Shown one piece after another: positions 7,785 to 16,194 of a stretch of 64,000 nt of DNA. The DNA is taken from assembly GCA_900551055.1 (NCBI GenBank), contig URUK01000001.1, positions 62,001 to 126,000 of the forward strand, written 5' to 3'. Numbering within the stretch: position 1 is the first letter of the stretch; each line of letters begins with the position of its first letter. Below the pieces are notes generated by a model. It searched no databases. It was given only the letters and a program-made list of their open reading frames with translations, and was not told the origin of the DNA. This DNA is from an uncultured Prevotella sp. (lineage in GTDB: Bacteria > Bacteroidota > Bacteroidia > Bacteroidales > Bacteroidaceae). Both the position numbers and the translations under genes were made by a program.

Positions 7785-8834
7785 ATGAACACACGAACCG
7801 TTTTAGCCGTTGTCATGCTCTTGTCCGTATGTCTCGGCATAGGAGGGAGTGTCACTTCGCACGGTGTTTCCGACTTGGAAACACAGGATTCGACAATTGC
7901 CGTAATTGCGTATTTCTGCAAGAATGACACCATGAAGTATCTCCGCACGCAGACGGAACTCTCGGTTGAGGGTGGCGACACCGTGTTGAAAGAAGACAAA
8001 ATGCGTGAAGAGTTTATGCTCATAGTGTGTGACTCTACGCCGGACGGCTACACTATGGAGTTCGTCCCGTTAGGCGTTGAGTATGGAAACGATGCGGCTG
8101 GCAGTGTTAAAAACCGACTGTACAATGCCTTATCCTCGCATTTTAAGGACGTAACGGCGGTGTTCACAACAAATGAATACGGCACAGTAACGGGTTTGAA
8201 GAACTGGAAAGAAATACGTGACAGGCTCAAGGTTGGTATGAAAGCTATGCTTGACACGCTTTATTCAGCATCGTCGGGCATAGATTCGGTCATGTCGCGC
8301 AGCAATCTTGAAGTTTTGGTTACTCTAATGTGCTCGTCGGAGCAAGGCGTGTTGTCTATGTATGAGGAGTTGTCAACACTTTTTTCACTTCACGGTAATG
8401 TGTTTGACATAGGTGAAAGTACAATAGACGATGCGGATAAAGACTCGTCGGTCACTACTGTATTGGTTGGCTATGCACCTTACGACGAGTACGGTTTTGA
8501 CTATGATTACAACATTCTCGGGCGGACAGTGACAAAATTTACTTCTGAAGAAACGCACGACTTGCTTGGCGGGGTGCTCAATATTCTTATGACGGACACA
8601 GTTGCCGGAACTATAAATAAATTTATGAAAGACAGCCTCAATACAGGAATGACCATAACGCAGTTGGAGGATTATCATCTGTTTTACAATGGTTGGCCGT
8701 GTTTGATGCGTACACAGAAGATAGTGGAGTTAGGTCCTCGCACCAAGGTTACTACCGATGAAATAAGCTGGACGTACCGTTCGTGGAGGCAGTATGCCAC
8801 GAAAAGTGAGGATACCCATGCCTCTTCGTTATGA
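7785..8834 (+). CDS. Exported protein of unknown function, coupled to regulator
   Basis: A 349-residue protein. ATG 7785 is preferred because the promoter at 7741 excludes the upstream extension and because it begins a signal-peptide-like sequence (MNTRTVLAVVMLLSVCLGIGGSV). The rest is acidic and Asp/Thr/Ser-rich without a motif I recognise; segments include YAPYDEYGFDYDYN and YHLFYNGWPCLMRT. Its stop overlaps the start of the membrane-bound regulator at 8831 by four bases (ATGA), so the two are translationally coupled and probably act together. One idea is that it is a periplasmic sensor or partner for that regulator's periplasmic domain; this is inference from the overlap only. Confidence 0.8.
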   Translation: MNTRTVLAVVMLLSVCLGIGGSVTSHGVSDLETQDSTIAVIAYFCKNDTMKYLRTQTELSVEGGDTVLKEDKMREEFMLIVCDSTPDGYTMEFVPLGVEYGNDAAGSVKNRLYNALSSHFKDVTAVFTTNEYGTVTGLKNWKEIRDRLKVGMKAMLDTLYSASSGIDSVMSRSNLEVLVTLMCSSEQGVLSMYEELSTLFSLHGNVFDIGESTIDDADKDSSVTTVLVGYAPYDEYGFDYDYNILGRTVTKFTSEETHDLLGGVLNILMTDTVAGTINKFMKDSLNTGMTITQLEDYHLFYNGWPCLMRTQKIVELGPRTKVTTDEISWTYRSWRQYATKSEDTHASSL

Positions 8835-9712
8835 AACAATGCACATATAATTATATGAAAGCATATTTTTCAATTATCATTTTCATGTTGCTGGCCGTGT
8901 CGTCGGTAGTTACCGGCACGGGCAATTACATTGATGCGAAGGACAGGATAGCGTCAGACCTTAACCGTGCGCTCGTCCGTGCGCTGGCGGAAAAGGGCAG
9001 TGAGTGGGTCACAGCGGACACAATACGTGTTTGCAGGCAGTTGCAGGCGCAGTCAACTGATGTCGTTGCAATGCTGATACGTGACGAACTTTTCACCGAG
9101 AGCCTGTCAATTCCGGAGCTGCGTGGCAGGTCTTATGTGTCGTTCGCAGTGATGCCGCAGGGTAAAACGCAGGCTGTTGCGTGGAAAGACAACGCCGGTG
9201 TTAGCGGCGAAACGGTTGTAATACGGCCAGACGGGTTGCATAATGACGACATGCAAGTCGCTTTCCGAGGCAATGCCGACTGCTCTTTTGCCACTGTTTT
9301 CAGTCTTTCCGACCAGCGTTTGCCGGTGTGTTTGCTTCTTGCGGCCATGCTTTGGGGCGTTTTCTCGATGTTTTATATGCGCAGACGTGCTGCCAAGCAA
9401 ACTGTAATTGCAAACTTTCAATGTCTCGGAGGGTTACGGTTTGACAGTTCGCTCAATGCCTTTTATACTGTCGGTGGCGACGAGATGCGTCTCACTCCGA
9501 TGCAGTTTGAGCTTATGCGGATGTTCTTCCGTGCTGAAGGACACAGGCTGTCGAAGACTGAAATATGCTCTGCACTGTGGCCTGGTAAGCCTGATGCCAG
9601 CGAGACTCTTTACACTTTAATCAGAAGATTGAAGCGTGTTGTAGAACAAGACACTAACATCAGGATTGAGGCAGAACGCGGACGGGCTTATAAATTGAGG
9701 ATTGACAGTTGA
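8831..9712 (+). CDS. Membrane-anchored PhoB/OmpR-type winged-helix regulator
   Basis: A 293-residue protein. Order: a short N-terminal segment, TM helix 1 (about residues 9-28), a periplasmic region (about 30-160), TM helix 2 (about 163-184, followed by MRRRAAK), then a cytoplasmic winged-helix domain from about 195 to the end. The last part matches the OmpR/PhoB C-terminal fold: DEMRLTPMQFELMRMFF, LSKTEICSALWPG, ETLYTLIRRLKRVVE and IRIEAERGRAYKL. There is no receiver domain, so the signal probably comes across the membrane. The ATGA overlap with the upstream gene supports ATG 8831. The final residues and stop are encoded by the left arm of a 45-bp inverted repeat. Three 11-bp-spaced TGTCAG sites lie downstream, before the beta-barrel gene, and are candidate operators. 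Confidence 0.88.
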   Translation: MKQCTYNYMKAYFSIIIFMLLAVSSVVTGTGNYIDAKDRIASDLNRALVRALAEKGSEWVTADTIRVCRQLQAQSTDVVAMLIRDELFTESLSIPELRGRSYVSFAVMPQGKTQAVAWKDNAGVSGETVVIRPDGLHNDDMQVAFRGNADCSFATVFSLSDQRLPVCLLLAAMLWGVFSMFYMRRRAAKQTVIANFQCLGGLRFDSSLNAFYTVGGDEMRLTPMQFELMRMFFRAEGHRLSKTEICSALWPGKPDASETLYTLIRRLKRVVEQDTNIRIEAERGRAYKLRIDS

Positions 9713-9804
9713 GAATGGAGAATTATGATTACCATTGAAAACCGCATAACGTTTATCAACAATGGTAATCATAATTCTCCATTCTCAACTGTCAATCCTC
9801 AATT
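9693..9804. repeat. Perfect 45-bp inverted repeat with 22-base loop
   Basis: The left arm (9693-9737) and right arm (9760-9804) are exact reverse complements over 45 bases; the loop is 9738-9759. The left arm encodes the last codons and stop (9710-9712) of the membrane regulator. A 13-base piece of the right arm (TCAATCCTCAATT) is repeated directly just downstream (ending at 9827). It looks like a small mobile hairpin or a very stable transcript end; there is no T tract typical of a terminator. Confidence 0.92.
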
Positions 9805-9837
9805 AACAAAACTCTCAATCCTCAATTAAAATCTTAT

Positions 9838-9865
9838 TGTCAGTCAAATGTCAGCAAGTTGTCAG
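9838..9865 (+). promoter_or_regulatory. Candidate PhoB-type operator: three TGTCAG direct repeats
   Basis: TGTCAG occurs at 9838-9843, 9849-9854 and 9860-9865, an exact 11-bp pitch. The established E. coli pho box uses CTGTCAT-type half-sites at the same pitch, as bound by the PhoB winged-helix fold. The array lies 33 bases upstream of the -7 box at 9899. The binding protein may be a PhoB orthologue or the membrane regulator encoded just upstream. Confidence 0.65.
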
Positions 9866-9898
9866 GGCTGACACCGCTTTTCATCAGCCACAGGCTCT

Positions 9899-9906
9899 TA
9901 CCTTTG
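9899..9906 (+). promoter_or_regulatory. -7 box TACCTTTG of the beta-barrel gene
   Basis: A perfect TAnnTTTG match. Transcription would start near 9912, which excludes ATG 9908 and favours ATG 9923 with a very short leader. Confidence 0.65.
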
Positions 9907-9922
9907 CATGAAAAAAGCGAAG

Positions 9923-12013
9923 ATGAAGAGACTGTTTTTATTTTCATTGTACTTTATTGCTCCATTATTTGCCATGGCGCAGGCCACTGACGGCAAGGAG
10001 AACGGCGGCAAGGCGGTCAGCGATTCGCTGTCGTTGAACGAAGTTGTGGTTAAGGGCGAGCGTGTCGTTAACCGCGACAACACCCTGCACCTGTTGCCGA
10101 CCAAGGAACAAAAAGAGGTTTCCACAACGGGTTACGGCCTGCTTTCGCGTCTCGCGTTGCCATTGGTGACGGTGAACGAGGTGGCTAAAACAATTTCTGT
10201 GCCGCCCAACATGGGGCAGCTTCAGGTGCGTATCAACGACATTGTGGCCGACAAGCATGATCTGACATCGCTCGACCCGAAGTCTGTCAGGCGTGTTGAC
10301 TTCTTGCAAAATCCCGGTGCCCGATACGGAATGGACGTCGATTACGTAATCAACATCATTACTGAAAAGCCGGAATTCGGCTACACTGTAGGGGCGGAGC
10401 TTATGCAGACGCTCACCTCGATGCGGTCGAATGGAGAGACGTTTGCCAAGCTCAACCGCGGAAAAAGCGAGTTCGGTATAAATTATTCGTTCGGGTTCTC
10501 TGACATGAGAAAGCAGGAATACGAGGAGACTGCCGACTACCTGATGCCCGACAACTCTGTTTTCACCATGCAGCGCACCGACAACGACTGGCGTACAAGG
10601 CAGGTTTCGCACGACCTGCAACTGCAATACACTCTTGCCGACACGTCGCGCTACACGCTGCAAGCTACCGTTGGAGGCACGTTTTCACGCATTCCGAGAA
10701 ACACGAGAACACGCACGGAAGTGTCGGGCGGCGTTGAAGAAAGGCTGCCTATACGCTCGGCTGACGACACGAAGACGGCCTTAGCCGACCTGTACTTCAA
10801 TTACAACCTGACTAAGAGGCAGAACCTAACGTTCAATGCGTCGGGCAGTTACACCGCATCAGACTATGATTATTCCTACGGCGGCAGCTCGCCATACGCC
10901 TATACCTCTGCAAGCAAGGCGCGCACGCTGTTTGCGGAGGCTGTGTATGAGAACTGCCTGCGTCCTTTCACGCTGTCAGCCGGTGCTGCATTCGACTACA
11001 ATTTTACAGGCGTTGACTATCATGGAGACACCGAAGCGCATAATTCCATCCTCACGCAGGGCGTTTATATGTTCGCGCAAATAAAAGGACGGCTCGCCAA
11101 TTTGTTATACACCGTCGGCACGGGAGCCAGCTACCGCCATTACCGCCAAGGCTCGCAGCGCAACGACTACTGGCTGTGGCGGCCCGAATTACAACTGTCA
11201 TGGTCGCCGTGGCGTCCTTTCCGGCTTAGCTATAATGTGTCGATGACGCAGAAGCCGCCGCGCCTTGCCTATCTCGGAGACGCCATTGCGCGTAACAACG
11301 CCTTTGAGTTTACCGCAGGCAACCCGGCTCTTCGGCCAAACAAAGTTATCGAACAGTCAATCACGGCATCGCTGCAACTGCCGTCACTATACACCCAGAT
11401 AATGACGGCATACCGCAAAAGCCCCGACTGCACGATGCCGAAAATAGAGCGCGTGACAGCCGACGACGGTGACACTTATTTCCTTTTCACGCGCACAAAC
11501 CAGCCTGCCGTAAACCTGTTTTACGTCAACAATTACACGCGTTACGACGTGTTGCCGGGCAAGCTGTCGCTGAACTTCATGGGCGGACTGTACAGATGCT
11601 TCAATTTCGGTGACGACTATACCCACCATTTCTCGGCATTCAACTGGAGCGCAGGTGCCGACGCGTACCTTGGCAGGCTGTCGCTTTCGGCTCATGTTGA
11701 CAACGGTTGGAACTTTCTTGAAGGCGAAACGAAGAACCGGCAGGCCACAGTCTATTATCTTACGGCATCATATCGGCTGGGCGACTTCAACGTTTCGCTC
11801 TTTTGGCAGCACTGTTTCCAAAACCGTGTGAAGATGAACGATGCCGAGTTGCTTAACCGTTACGTGCATAAAACCATGCGCATGTATAGCGGTGACTTGG
11901 GCAACATGCTCACACTTAGCTTGACATGGCGCCTCTCCAGGGGACGGGAACACAAGTCGGTGAACCGCAATGCCGTTAAGCGTGGCGGCGATACAGGCAT
12001 AATAAAGAACTGA
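9923..12013 (+). CDS. Outer-membrane beta-barrel protein (TonB-receptor-like)
   Basis: About 696 residues from ATG 9923, chosen because the -7 box ends at 9906 and because MKRLFLFSLYFIAPLFAMAQA is a good signal peptide. After a short SLNEVVVKGERVV segment comes a plug-like region (VRRVDFLQNPGARYGMDVDYVINII), then many amphipathic strands rich in aromatic residues. It fits the Bacteroidetes outer-membrane beta-barrel (OMP_b-brl_3-like) group but lacks the N-terminal carboxypeptidase-regulatory-like domain present in the protein at 44789. The operator-like TGTCAG repeats upstream, and its position facing the phoU-pst operon, suggest phosphate-responsive expression. The substrate is unknown; no SusD-like partner is present. 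Confidence 0.88.
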   Translation: MKRLFLFSLYFIAPLFAMAQATDGKENGGKAVSDSLSLNEVVVKGERVVNRDNTLHLLPTKEQKEVSTTGYGLLSRLALPLVTVNEVAKTISVPPNMGQLQVRINDIVADKHDLTSLDPKSVRRVDFLQNPGARYGMDVDYVINIITEKPEFGYTVGAELMQTLTSMRSNGETFAKLNRGKSEFGINYSFGFSDMRKQEYEETADYLMPDNSVFTMQRTDNDWRTRQVSHDLQLQYTLADTSRYTLQATVGGTFSRIPRNTRTRTEVSGGVEERLPIRSADDTKTALADLYFNYNLTKRQNLTFNASGSYTASDYDYSYGGSSPYAYTSASKARTLFAEAVYENCLRPFTLSAGAAFDYNFTGVDYHGDTEAHNSILTQGVYMFAQIKGRLANLLYTVGTGASYRHYRQGSQRNDYWLWRPELQLSWSPWRPFRLSYNVSMTQKPPRLAYLGDAIARNNAFEFTAGNPALRPNKVIEQSITASLQLPSLYTQIMTAYRKSPDCTMPKIERVTADDGDTYFLFTRTNQPAVNLFYVNNYTRYDVLPGKLSLNFMGGLYRCFNFGDDYTHHFSAFNWSAGADAYLGRLSLSAHVDNGWNFLEGETKNRQATVYYLTASYRLGDFNVSLFWQHCFQNRVKMNDAELLNRYVHKTMRMYSGDLGNMLTLSLTWRLSRGREHKSVNRNAVKRGGDTGIIKN

Positions 12014-12061
12014 ACGCAGCGGCGTTATGGCAGTGGATAGGCATTGCATGAGCCGCTGAAA

Positions 12062-12112
12062 CTATGCGTTAGAACCGTCCAGGCGCACCGTTTGGACGGC
12101 TCTAACGCATAG
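12062..12112. terminator. Bidirectional hairpin terminator between barrel gene and phoU
   Basis: A 20-bp stem (12062-12081 with 12093-12112, one mismatch) beginning CTATGCGTTAG. It lies between convergent genes and just before palindromic element copy 3. Confidence 0.7.
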
Positions 12113-12126
12113 TGAGATAACATGCT

Positions 12127-12243
12127 GGCTTTCAGCTGTTTAGCGACAGTATTGCAAAAGGCCGTGTTTTACAAGGTAAAACACGGCCTTTTGCAACGTA
12201 ATTTGCCGCCTTTTGAAAGCCAAAAGGTGGCCTTTTGCATTGA
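12127..12243. repeat. Dispersed 22-bp-period palindromic element, copy 3
   Basis: The clearest array: AAAAGGCCGTGTTTTAC opposite GTAAAACACGGCCTTTT, then CCTTTT motifs beginning at about 12187, 12209 and 12231, an exact 22-bp period. It fills the space between the barrel gene (+) and phoU (-), ending just before the phoU stop. Confidence 0.9.
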
Positions 12244-12249
12244 CGGATA

Positions 12250-12966
12250 TTATTCCTGTCCCTCCTGCATCTTGCGTGTCAGGGCTTGGTTGGTAGCTCC
12301 CTTATGCTCGGAATGCTTTAATACAACGGCATCGATGTAGAAGATTATTTCCTCTGCAAGGTTTGTTATGTGGTCGCCTGCACGTTCAAGGCGCAGGAAT
12401 ACGCCTTTGAAATCAAGGCAGAACGCAGCTTTTTCCGGGTTCTTCGATATATAATCGGCCAATGCCGCAGTGCTGGCCGCGTTGATTTCGTCAACAAGGT
12501 TGTCCTTGTCGAAAATGCTGTTGGCGAGTGAAATGTCGTTTCCTTCGAGTGCGGCGTATGCCGTGTCCATCATGTCTATTACCGCTTCGCACATCTCTTT
12601 CAGGCGTGTGGCCTCCACAAGGCCGCTGTCTATAGGCTCGCCTTCCTGCCTGATGATGAAACGCGCGATGTTCTCGGCAAAGTCGCCGATACGTTCAAGG
12701 TCGGTATTGACTTTGAGCATTGCCACGATAAAGCGCATGTCCACCGCTACGGGGTTGTACAGTACGAGGAAATCTTCTATGTCGCAGTCAAGCTTAAGTT
12801 CGCTTGCGTTCACCTTTTTCTCCCTTACCACTACTTCCCATGCACGCTCCTTGTCGGCTGTAAGCAGCGCTTCGGTCACGGTTTTCATCTGCCCGCTTAC
12901 AAGTTCCCACATCTGGAGTACTTCGTCGCGGACGGCGTTCAGTTCTTCTTCAACAAATTTAACCAT
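12250..12966 (-). CDS. phoU: Phosphate signalling protein PhoU
   Basis: A 238-residue PhoU with two repeated three-helix halves, each holding the family signature (LERIGDFAENIARF near residue 90 and LERAGDHITNLAEE near 200), which bind metal clusters. PhoU is a peripheral cytoplasmic protein that links the Pst transporter to the PhoR/PhoB sensor system and represses phosphate uptake when phosphate is plentiful. It is last in pstC-pstA-pstB-phoU, 45 bases after pstB. The Glu/Gln-rich tail is short. Confidence 0.97.
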   Translation of the reverse strand: MVKFVEEELNAVRDEVLQMWELVSGQMKTVTEALLTADKERAWEVVVREKKVNASELKLDCDIEDFLVLYNPVAVDMRFIVAMLKVNTDLERIGDFAENIARFIIRQEGEPIDSGLVEATRLKEMCEAVIDMMDTAYAALEGNDISLANSIFDKDNLVDEINAASTAALADYISKNPEKAAFCLDFKGVFLRLERAGDHITNLAEEIIFYIDAVVLKHSEHKGATNQALTRKMQEGQE

Positions 12967-13011
12967 ATCTTTTTCTTGTTTGTTTCTATGAGTTTAATGT
13001 TGTATGTACTT

Positions 13012-13770
13012 TTATCCGAACCTTCCCGTAATATAGTTTTGTGTCTGTTCTTTGCTCGGGTTGGTGAAGATTTTGTTGGTACGGTCGAACTCTATCAGTT
13101 CTCCAAGGTAGAAAAAGGCCGTCTTGTCGCTGACACGTGTCGCCTGTTGCATGTTGTGGGTGACAATGACTATTGTGTATTCGCTTTTCAGTTCGTGTAT
13201 AAGTTCTTCCACCTTAGCCGTAGATATCGGGTCAAGGGCTGACGCAGGCTCGTCCATCAGCAGTACCGACGGGCTTACGGCCATGGCCCTTGCTATGCAC
13301 AGACGCTGCTGCTGGCCGCCGGAAAGGGCGTAGGCCGACTTCTTGAGCTTGTCTTTTACCTCGTCCCACAGTGCCGCTCCGCGCAGCGAACGCTCAACCC
13401 GTTCGGCGATAAAGTTCTCGTCTTTCACTCCGTTCACGCGCAGGCCGTAGGCAACGTTCTCATATATGCTTTTCGGAAACGGGTTCGGGCGTTGGAACAC
13501 CATGCCCACATCCTTGCGTAGCTCGTCAACGTTGACGGAGCGTGCGTAGATGTCCTGTCCGTCGATGGTTATGCTGCCTTCCATACGTGCGCCAGGTATA
13601 AGGTCGTTCATGCGGTTGAACAACCGGAGGAATGTAGATTTACCGCAGCCGGACGGGCCGATGAAGGCCACTACCTCGTTGCTTTGTATGTCCATTGTGA
13701 TGCCCTTCAAGGCATGGAACTGCCCGTAATAGAAGTTTACGTCTTTTGCTTGTATCTTTATGTCTGCCAT
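13012..13770 (-). CDS. pstB: Phosphate ABC transporter ATP-binding protein PstB
   Basis: A 252-residue ATPase that powers phosphate import. Walker A GPSGCGKST is at residues 38-46, followed by the Q-loop in MVFQRPNPFPKSIYENV (a PstB hallmark), the signature ALSGGQQQRLCIARA, Walker B VLLMDEPASALDP and the switch His in VTHNMQQA. Length and motifs are standard. It lies between pstA and phoU. Confidence 0.98.
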   Translation of the reverse strand: MADIKIQAKDVNFYYGQFHALKGITMDIQSNEVVAFIGPSGCGKSTFLRLFNRMNDLIPGARMEGSITIDGQDIYARSVNVDELRKDVGMVFQRPNPFPKSIYENVAYGLRVNGVKDENFIAERVERSLRGAALWDEVKDKLKKSAYALSGGQQQRLCIARAMAVSPSVLLMDEPASALDPISTAKVEELIHELKSEYTIVIVTHNMQQATRVSDKTAFFYLGELIEFDRTNKIFTNPSKEQTQNYITGRFG

Positions 13771-13839
13771 TTTCTAATTGTGGATTAAGTGTGAAGAATT
13801 AAGAATTTGAAATGCGTATTTTATTTGTTGAACAATGTG

Positions 13840-14790
13840 TCAGTTTGTCTTCAACTTGTTCTGGAAGTAATTGCGCATCGCGTTTGCCAGCAGGTTTACC
13901 ACGAGTATGATTACTATCAGGACAAGAGCCGTGCCGTAAGCGATGGGTATTTGCAGTTCCATGTCTGTACCGCTGGTAGCCAATACGTAAAGATGGTAGG
14001 GCAGAGCCATGCACTGGTCGAAGACGCTTTCTGGCAACTGTGGCAGGAAATAAGCGGCACATGTGAACAGGATTGGCGCCGTTTCGCCCGATACTCGGCC
14101 AAGTGCGAGGATAAGTCCGGTTATCACATTAGGCATTGCCATAGGCAGGATTACGCGCCTTATGGTCTGGAGCTTGGTCGCTCCAAGTGCAAGACTGCCT
14201 TCGCGGAATGTGTCGGGGATGGCCTTCAGAGCCTCTTCGGTAGTCCTGATTACAAGAGGCAAGGCGAGAAGTCCAAGCGTTAGCGAGCCTGCAAGGATGC
14301 TGTCACCGAAACCGAAGAAGTTGACAAAAAGTGACATTCCGAAAAGACCGAACACTATTGACGGTATGCCCGCGAGATTGTTGGTCATCATTCGTATGAA
14401 TCTTACAAGCTTTCCGCTCTTTGCATATTCGTGCATGTAGATGCCGCTCATTATTCCCAAAGGGAAAGCGAAGAGCGCACTGCCCACCATAAGGTAAAAA
14501 GTGCCGACGATGGCGGGCCATATTCCGCCGCTTTTCATGCCGTCGGCAGGAGGCGTAGTGATAAAGTCCCAATTGATGACGGCTGCCCCTTTTATGATTA
14601 TGAAGGCAAGTATGACAAACAGTATTGTCACAATAACGCCGCTCAATAAGCGGAACAAGGCGAATGCCGACTTTTCGGCAAGCATCTTCCGGCGGTGGTT
14701 TGACTGGTTGCCCGTTCCTTTTTTGTCGGAGAACGGAACTCTGATTACCTTTTCATCAGGCGTTTCAGACGACTTACTGTTGTTTGGCAT
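13840..14790 (-). CDS. pstA: Phosphate ABC transporter permease PstA
   Basis: An inner-membrane permease of 316 residues from ATG 14790 (MPNNSKSSETPDEK). The open frame continues 42 codons upstream, but that sequence is not PstA-like, so 14790 is preferred. A charged N-terminal stretch (about 50 residues) precedes TM helix 1; the core carries NNLAGIPSIVFGLFGM and the EAA loop REGSLALGATKLQTIRRVILP that contacts PstB. A gap of 91 bases separates it from pstC. Confidence 0.96.
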   Translation of the reverse strand: MPNNSKSSETPDEKVIRVPFSDKKGTGNQSNHRRKMLAEKSAFALFRLLSGVIVTILFVILAFIIIKGAAVINWDFITTPPADGMKSGGIWPAIVGTFYLMVGSALFAFPLGIMSGIYMHEYAKSGKLVRFIRMMTNNLAGIPSIVFGLFGMSLFVNFFGFGDSILAGSLTLGLLALPLVIRTTEEALKAIPDTFREGSLALGATKLQTIRRVILPMAMPNVITGLILALGRVSGETAPILFTCAAYFLPQLPESVFDQCMALPYHLYVLATSGTDMELQIPIAYGTALVLIVIILVVNLLANAMRNYFQNKLKTN

Positions 14791-14881
14791 ATTCGATATG
14801 TGTTTTTTATTTGCGCTTGTTATGTTGTGAAAGGCATGCCGCCATGCTGTGAGTAGAGCACTGGCGGATGTCTGCCTGTCT

Positions 14882-16072
14882 TTATCTCTGCTTGTTTTTC
14901 GAGGATATGTATTCAACGCTTGAGTTGATTATAAGCGTTATGAAGAATAGGACAACGCCGAGTAGGAACAGTGACTGGTAGTGTGGTCCTCCGGCAGGAG
15001 CCTCTCCCAGTTCGGCTGCAATGGTTGCCGGGATGGTTCGCAGGGGGTCGGTTATCGACAGAGGTATCACAGCTGCGTTTCCTGTTACCATCAATACGGC
15101 CATCGTTTCGCCGAAAGCACGGCCTATGCCGAGCACCACAGCCGATGTTATACCTGAAACGGAGTAGGGCATTACGACCTTATAAATGGTCTGCCACCTG
15201 GTAGCTCCAAGTGCAAGACTTGCTTCACGTTGCGAGCGCGGGCAGTTCATCATTGCGTCTTGGCTTACCGTGATTATTGTAGGTAAGGCCATGATAGCCA
15301 ACACCAATGCGCCTGCCAAGCCGCTTTCGCCTACAGGAAGGCCGAAAACATCCTGCAACAGAGGCACTATCACGATAAGTCCGAAGAAACCATAGACAAC
15401 TGACGGTATGCCGTTAAGCAGCTCTATGACGGGTTTTAGCACTTTACGCATACGCTCGGATGCCACTTCTGACATGTATATGGACACCGCCAAGCCGAAC
15501 GGAAGGGCGAATAATATTGCGAAAACCGTAACCCATACAGTGCCGAGAACCAATGGTACGAAGCCGAATTGCGGAGCTGGCGTTGCCGTTGGGAACCACT
15601 CCTTACCTGTAAAAACTTCTTTTATTGATATTTTATGGTCGCGGAGCTGTTTGCCGCTGAATTCTTTTTCGACAAACGATGACGGCACGAAGGCAATTAT
15701 TCCCTTGTCGGCGTTTACCAGAGAGTCAATGCATACGCCTGCACGCTCATAGTTCTCTCCAAGTTGCGACGGCGAGAAGAGTTTTGGCAAATCGTCAAAC
15801 CGTACCAATGTGATGGCCTCATCGTGTCCTCCAACTTCTTTCCAGTTGGTTACATCTTCGTCAAAAATCTCCTTTATCTGTTTTGCGTCAAGCTCGTTGA
15901 CAGGGTTTTCCTTGTTTACTAACAGGCTGTAGCCTTCCTCAATGGTTTTCTGCGAGAACAAGCCAAAGCCCTCGGAGAAAAGGAAAATTACTATAAGCAG
16001 TATGATGAAGCTGCTTAAAAAGCCGCTGCATGTTATCACACCCGTAACAATCTTTTCCAGAAACTTTTTCAT
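14882..16072 (-). CDS. pstC: Phosphate ABC transporter permease PstC with PstS-like insert
   Basis: A 396-residue permease. ATG 16072 is chosen because the -7 box at 16115-16108 excludes the longer frame and MKKFLEKIVTGVITC is a typical start. After TM helix 1 (about residues 15-38) there is an insert of about 120 residues (42-160, bases 15593-15949) before the permease core. The insert contains NPVNELDAKQIKEIF and TNWKEV (about 56-80), closely matching NPVTHLTREQLEAIF and TNWKQV in the neighbouring PstS (111-135), so it appears to be a partial, degenerate phosphate-binding lobe facing the periplasm. The core has GIPSVVYGFFGLIVIVP and the EAA loop REASLALGATRWQTIYKVVMP near the C-terminal half. 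It is first in the operon pstC-pstA-pstB-phoU. Confidence 0.95.
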   Translation of the reverse strand: MKKFLEKIVTGVITCSGFLSSFIILLIVIFLFSEGFGLFSQKTIEEGYSLLVNKENPVNELDAKQIKEIFDEDVTNWKEVGGHDEAITLVRFDDLPKLFSPSQLGENYERAGVCIDSLVNADKGIIAFVPSSFVEKEFSGKQLRDHKISIKEVFTGKEWFPTATPAPQFGFVPLVLGTVWVTVFAILFALPFGLAVSIYMSEVASERMRKVLKPVIELLNGIPSVVYGFFGLIVIVPLLQDVFGLPVGESGLAGALVLAIMALPTIITVSQDAMMNCPRSQREASLALGATRWQTIYKVVMPYSVSGITSAVVLGIGRAFGETMAVLMVTGNAAVIPLSITDPLRTIPATIAAELGEAPAGGPHYQSLFLLGVVLFFITLIINSSVEYISSKNKQR

Positions 16073-16107
16073 AATCTTTAATAACGTTGTTTTACTGGTT
16101 TGCGATG

Positions 16108-16115
16108 CAAAGTTA
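16108..16115 (-). promoter_or_regulatory. -7 box of the pstC operon
   Basis: On the minus strand this reads TAACTTTG, a perfect TAnnTTTG, about 36 bases upstream of the pstC start and about 10 bases downstream of the last pho half-site. Confidence 0.7.
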
Positions 16116-16125
16116 AGGCTTGGTC

Positions 16126-16164
16126 TTGACGAACATGTGACACGGACGTTACAAAGGTGTGACA
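16126..16164 (-). promoter_or_regulatory. Candidate pho box upstream of pstC
   Basis: Read on the minus strand: TGTCAC (16164-16159), TGTAAC (16153-16148), TGTCAC (16142-16137) and a weaker CGTCAA (16131-16126), all at 11-bp pitch. This is the geometry of PhoB boxes and lies immediately upstream of the pstC -7 box. Confidence 0.75.
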
Positions 16165-16194
16165 AGGTTGACGCATGCCTGTAGGCAACCTTTT

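Noticed and set aside
13771..13839. AAGAATTAAGAATTTG sequence between pstA and pstB as a third hairpin element
   Set aside because: Only one arm-like stretch is present with no matching inverted partner.
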